6,467 nt of DNA from Spirochaetales bacterium. Lineage in GTDB: Bacteria > Spirochaetota > Spirochaetia > JAGLYY01. The stretch lies in assembly GCA_023131935.1 (NCBI GenBank), contig JAGLYY010000096.1, positions 1 to 6,467 of the forward strand, given 5' to 3'. Shown here piece after piece: positions 5,531 through 6,467 of this stretch. Position 1 is the first letter of the stretch, and each line of letters starts with the position of its first letter. The position numbers and the translations under genes were made by a program. The notes under the pieces are model-generated. The model searched no databases. It had not been told where the DNA came from and was given only the letters and a program-made list of their open reading frames with translations.

Positions 5531-5577
5531 ATATAACGGTTAGGAGTAAGTGACGTTCAACCTTTCTGCTGTTAGGT
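5531..5577. mobile_element. degenerate attC-like site after pepE, including 11-base repeat copy 2
   Basis: On the minus strand the RYYYAAC core ACCTAAC (5577-5571) overlaps the pepE stop codon, and a GTTATAT core-like sequence lies at 5537-5531; the outer arms can pair at five of seven positions. The segment is 47 bases, shorter than usual attC sites (about 57 and more), and the internal arms are weak. The plus strand GCTGTTAGGTG at 5568-5578 is the second copy of the repeat found after csaA. Confidence 0.45.
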
Positions 5578-6333
5578 GACGATAATTGGGCCTCTCCGTA
5601 ATAAATCTATATTTTCCGAGAATCCGTCTGATAATTCATCTTCAATATATATCCCTTTCTCCCATCTGCATATCCATGCTTTAGCCTCATCTTTTGATGT
5701 AACTATTTCAAATTTATCATCAACAATTTTCAAAGCCGCACAATTATCTAAACCTAATCCTATTGTTTCAGTTTCTTTTAAAAGGCTTTTAAAATCAGGT
5801 CTTCTATCCCGTTCCTCATTAAAATGCGGACATATTGTCAATTCAATAAAATTTAAGCAAGGCAAGGCGATTAATGGAGCTTTAGGATTATCAAACCTTA
5901 AAGAATCAGAACTACCATATTGGAACCAACAAATGGCACCTGCACTCAATCCGGATAGAAGAATGTTCTGTTTATACGCTTTACTCAAGATTGTATCAAA
6001 AGACGCATTCTTCCATTTTTCAAGCATGAATTTTGCATTTCCACCACCGACATAGATAATGTCTGAAGATAAAACAGTATCTTCTAATTCATTATAGGGA
6101 TAATCTTTCTTTGACAATTCTATTGATGTAACATCGCAGCCAATTCTATTCCCAAAGTGTTCTCTGACTGTTTCAATATAAAGTTCAGAGTCATTTGATG
6201 CTGTAGGAAGAAAGCACAGCTTTGGTTTTTCTTTGCCAGTCATATTTATTAATTCATTATCTATCTTGAGAGTTTCAATTGGATACCCTGGCCGTCCAAT
6301 TTCTCCACCACCAATAGCTATTATCCTTCCCAT
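5572..6333 (-). CDS. pepE: peptidase E / type 1 glutamine amidotransferase-like (family S51)
   Basis: This 253-residue cytoplasmic serine peptidase is of family S51. The characterised member, Salmonella PepE, cleaves Asp-Xaa dipeptides; others in the family act on cyanophycin or other substrates. MGRIIAIGGGEIG at the N-terminus, FLPTASNDSE at 41-50 and YVGGGNAKFML at 94-104 are the Rossmann-like landmarks. The nucleophile elbow GLSAGAICWF gives Ser130. CPHFNEERDRRPDF holds the likely catalytic His170. GLGLDNCAAL at 192-201 is the conserved acidic strand. Length is usual. ATG 6333 has an AGGA ribosome binding site 6 bases upstream. The stop codon lies inside an RYYYAAC core and a GTTAGAT core sits 25 bases before the start, so the gene is packed exactly as an integron cassette. 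Strict Asp-Xaa specificity is not assured. Confidence 0.92.
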   Translation of the reverse strand: MGRIIAIGGGEIGRPGYPIETLKIDNELINMTGKEKPKLCFLPTASNDSELYIETVREHFGNRIGCDVTSIELSKKDYPYNELEDTVLSSDIIYVGGGNAKFMLEKWKNASFDTILSKAYKQNILLSGLSAGAICWFQYGSSDSLRFDNPKAPLIALPCLNFIELTICPHFNEERDRRPDFKSLLKETETIGLGLDNCAALKIVDDKFEIVTSKDEAKAWICRWEKGIYIEDELSDGFSENIDLLRRGPIIVT

Positions 6334-6357
6334 TCAATGTCCTGACCAATTAATGTC

Positions 6358-6447
6358 ATCTAACGATTTGAGAGTACAAGAAGTTGCCCGGAGCGTCAAG
6401 CGGAAAACATTTTGGGCGAAGCGACTTGTGCTGAGCTTGCGTTGCAC
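6358..6447. mobile_element. integron attC-like recombination site upstream of pepE
   Basis: On the plus strand the layout is ATCTAAC (6358-6364, fits RYYYAAC), an 8-base spacer, AGTACAAG (6373-6380), a 44-base loop, CTTGTGCT (6425-6432), an 8-base spacer and GTTGCAC (6441-6447). The inner 8-base arms pair at seven positions plus a G-T wobble, the spacers are equal, and TTGCCC/GGGCGA adds a nested stem. This is the R-spacer-L-loop-L-spacer-R geometry of attC. On the gene strand the pepE-side core is GTTAGAT, a full match to GTTRRRY. The distal core GTTGCAC deviates from consensus. Confidence 0.6.
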
Positions 6448-6467
6448 TGAGCTTGTCGAAGTGTCGA
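6431..6467. repeat. CTGAGCTTG direct repeat with a TTCGACAAGCTCAGT-type element at the right edge
   Basis: CTGAGCTTG occurs at 6431-6439 and again at 6447-6455. The second copy is part of 6445-6463, whose minus strand reads CACTTCGACAAGCTCAGTG; it has CACT/AGTG ends. From memory this short element is very common between genes in diverse bacterial genomes. It adjoins the distal core of the attC-like site and is cut by the window edge. Confidence 0.4.

Noticed and set aside
5576..6055. 159-codon open frame on the plus strand
   Set aside because: It is antisense to peptidase E, which carries a complete set of S51 motifs; the plus-strand protein is only a shadow.
1..6467. CRISPR array, tRNA or rRNA genes
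   Set aside because: I found no regularly spaced repeats of suitable length and no tRNA- or rRNA-like conserved segments on either strand.

Overview
The window comes from a bacterium of low to moderate GC. Every gene I can support lies on the minus strand, so transcription runs right to left. Read in that direction the order is: an integron-type attC-like site (6447-6358), a peptidase E (S51) gene, a short attC-like junction, a 32-codon Nudix-like stub, a split LysO-type lysine exporter (two genes), a flavin reductase, a truncated alpha/beta-hydrolase, a second attC-like structure, a CsaA-type tRNA-binding gene, a 252-residue orphan, a decayed GNAT fragment, a site-2 (M50) protease, a histidine phosphatase, and a GNAT acetyltransferase that runs off the left edge. 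No 16S gene or taxon marker is present. The proteins look like those of spirochaetes, Bacteroidetes or clostridia. A spirochaete is a guess only; chromosomal integrons are known there, for example in Treponema denticola.

Right part (about 2760-6467). This looks like part of a gene-cassette array. pepE has a GTTRRRY core (GTTAGAT) 25 bases upstream of its start codon and an RYYYAAC core (ACCTAAC) overlapping its stop codon. Upstream lies a 90-base attC-like imperfect palindrome with two 8-base arms and symmetric 8-base spacers. csaA has the same type of boundary: GTTACAA upstream and the same ACCTAAC core downstream, inside an 11-base sequence (GCTGTTAGGTG on the plus strand) shared exactly by both gene ends. 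Cargo between these boundaries is mixed and partly broken. A Nudix-like N-terminal stub runs into lysO, and the hydrolase stops where its nucleophile elbow should be. Short direct and inverted repeats flank lysO. No integrase is visible.

Left part (1-1945). This looks more like ordinary chromosome. The M50 protease and histidine phosphatase overlap by ATGA and are almost surely co-transcribed. The protease follows a 60-codon GNAT C-terminus interrupted by a stop codon, and a second, intact GNAT gene closes the left end.

Functionally the window holds single-gene housekeeping or accessory activities: acetylation, phosphatase, membrane proteolysis, flavin reduction, lysine export, dipeptide hydrolysis and a tRNA-binding chaperone. 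They do not form one pathway. The most notable feature is the cassette-like mosaic structure, not a new multi-gene system.
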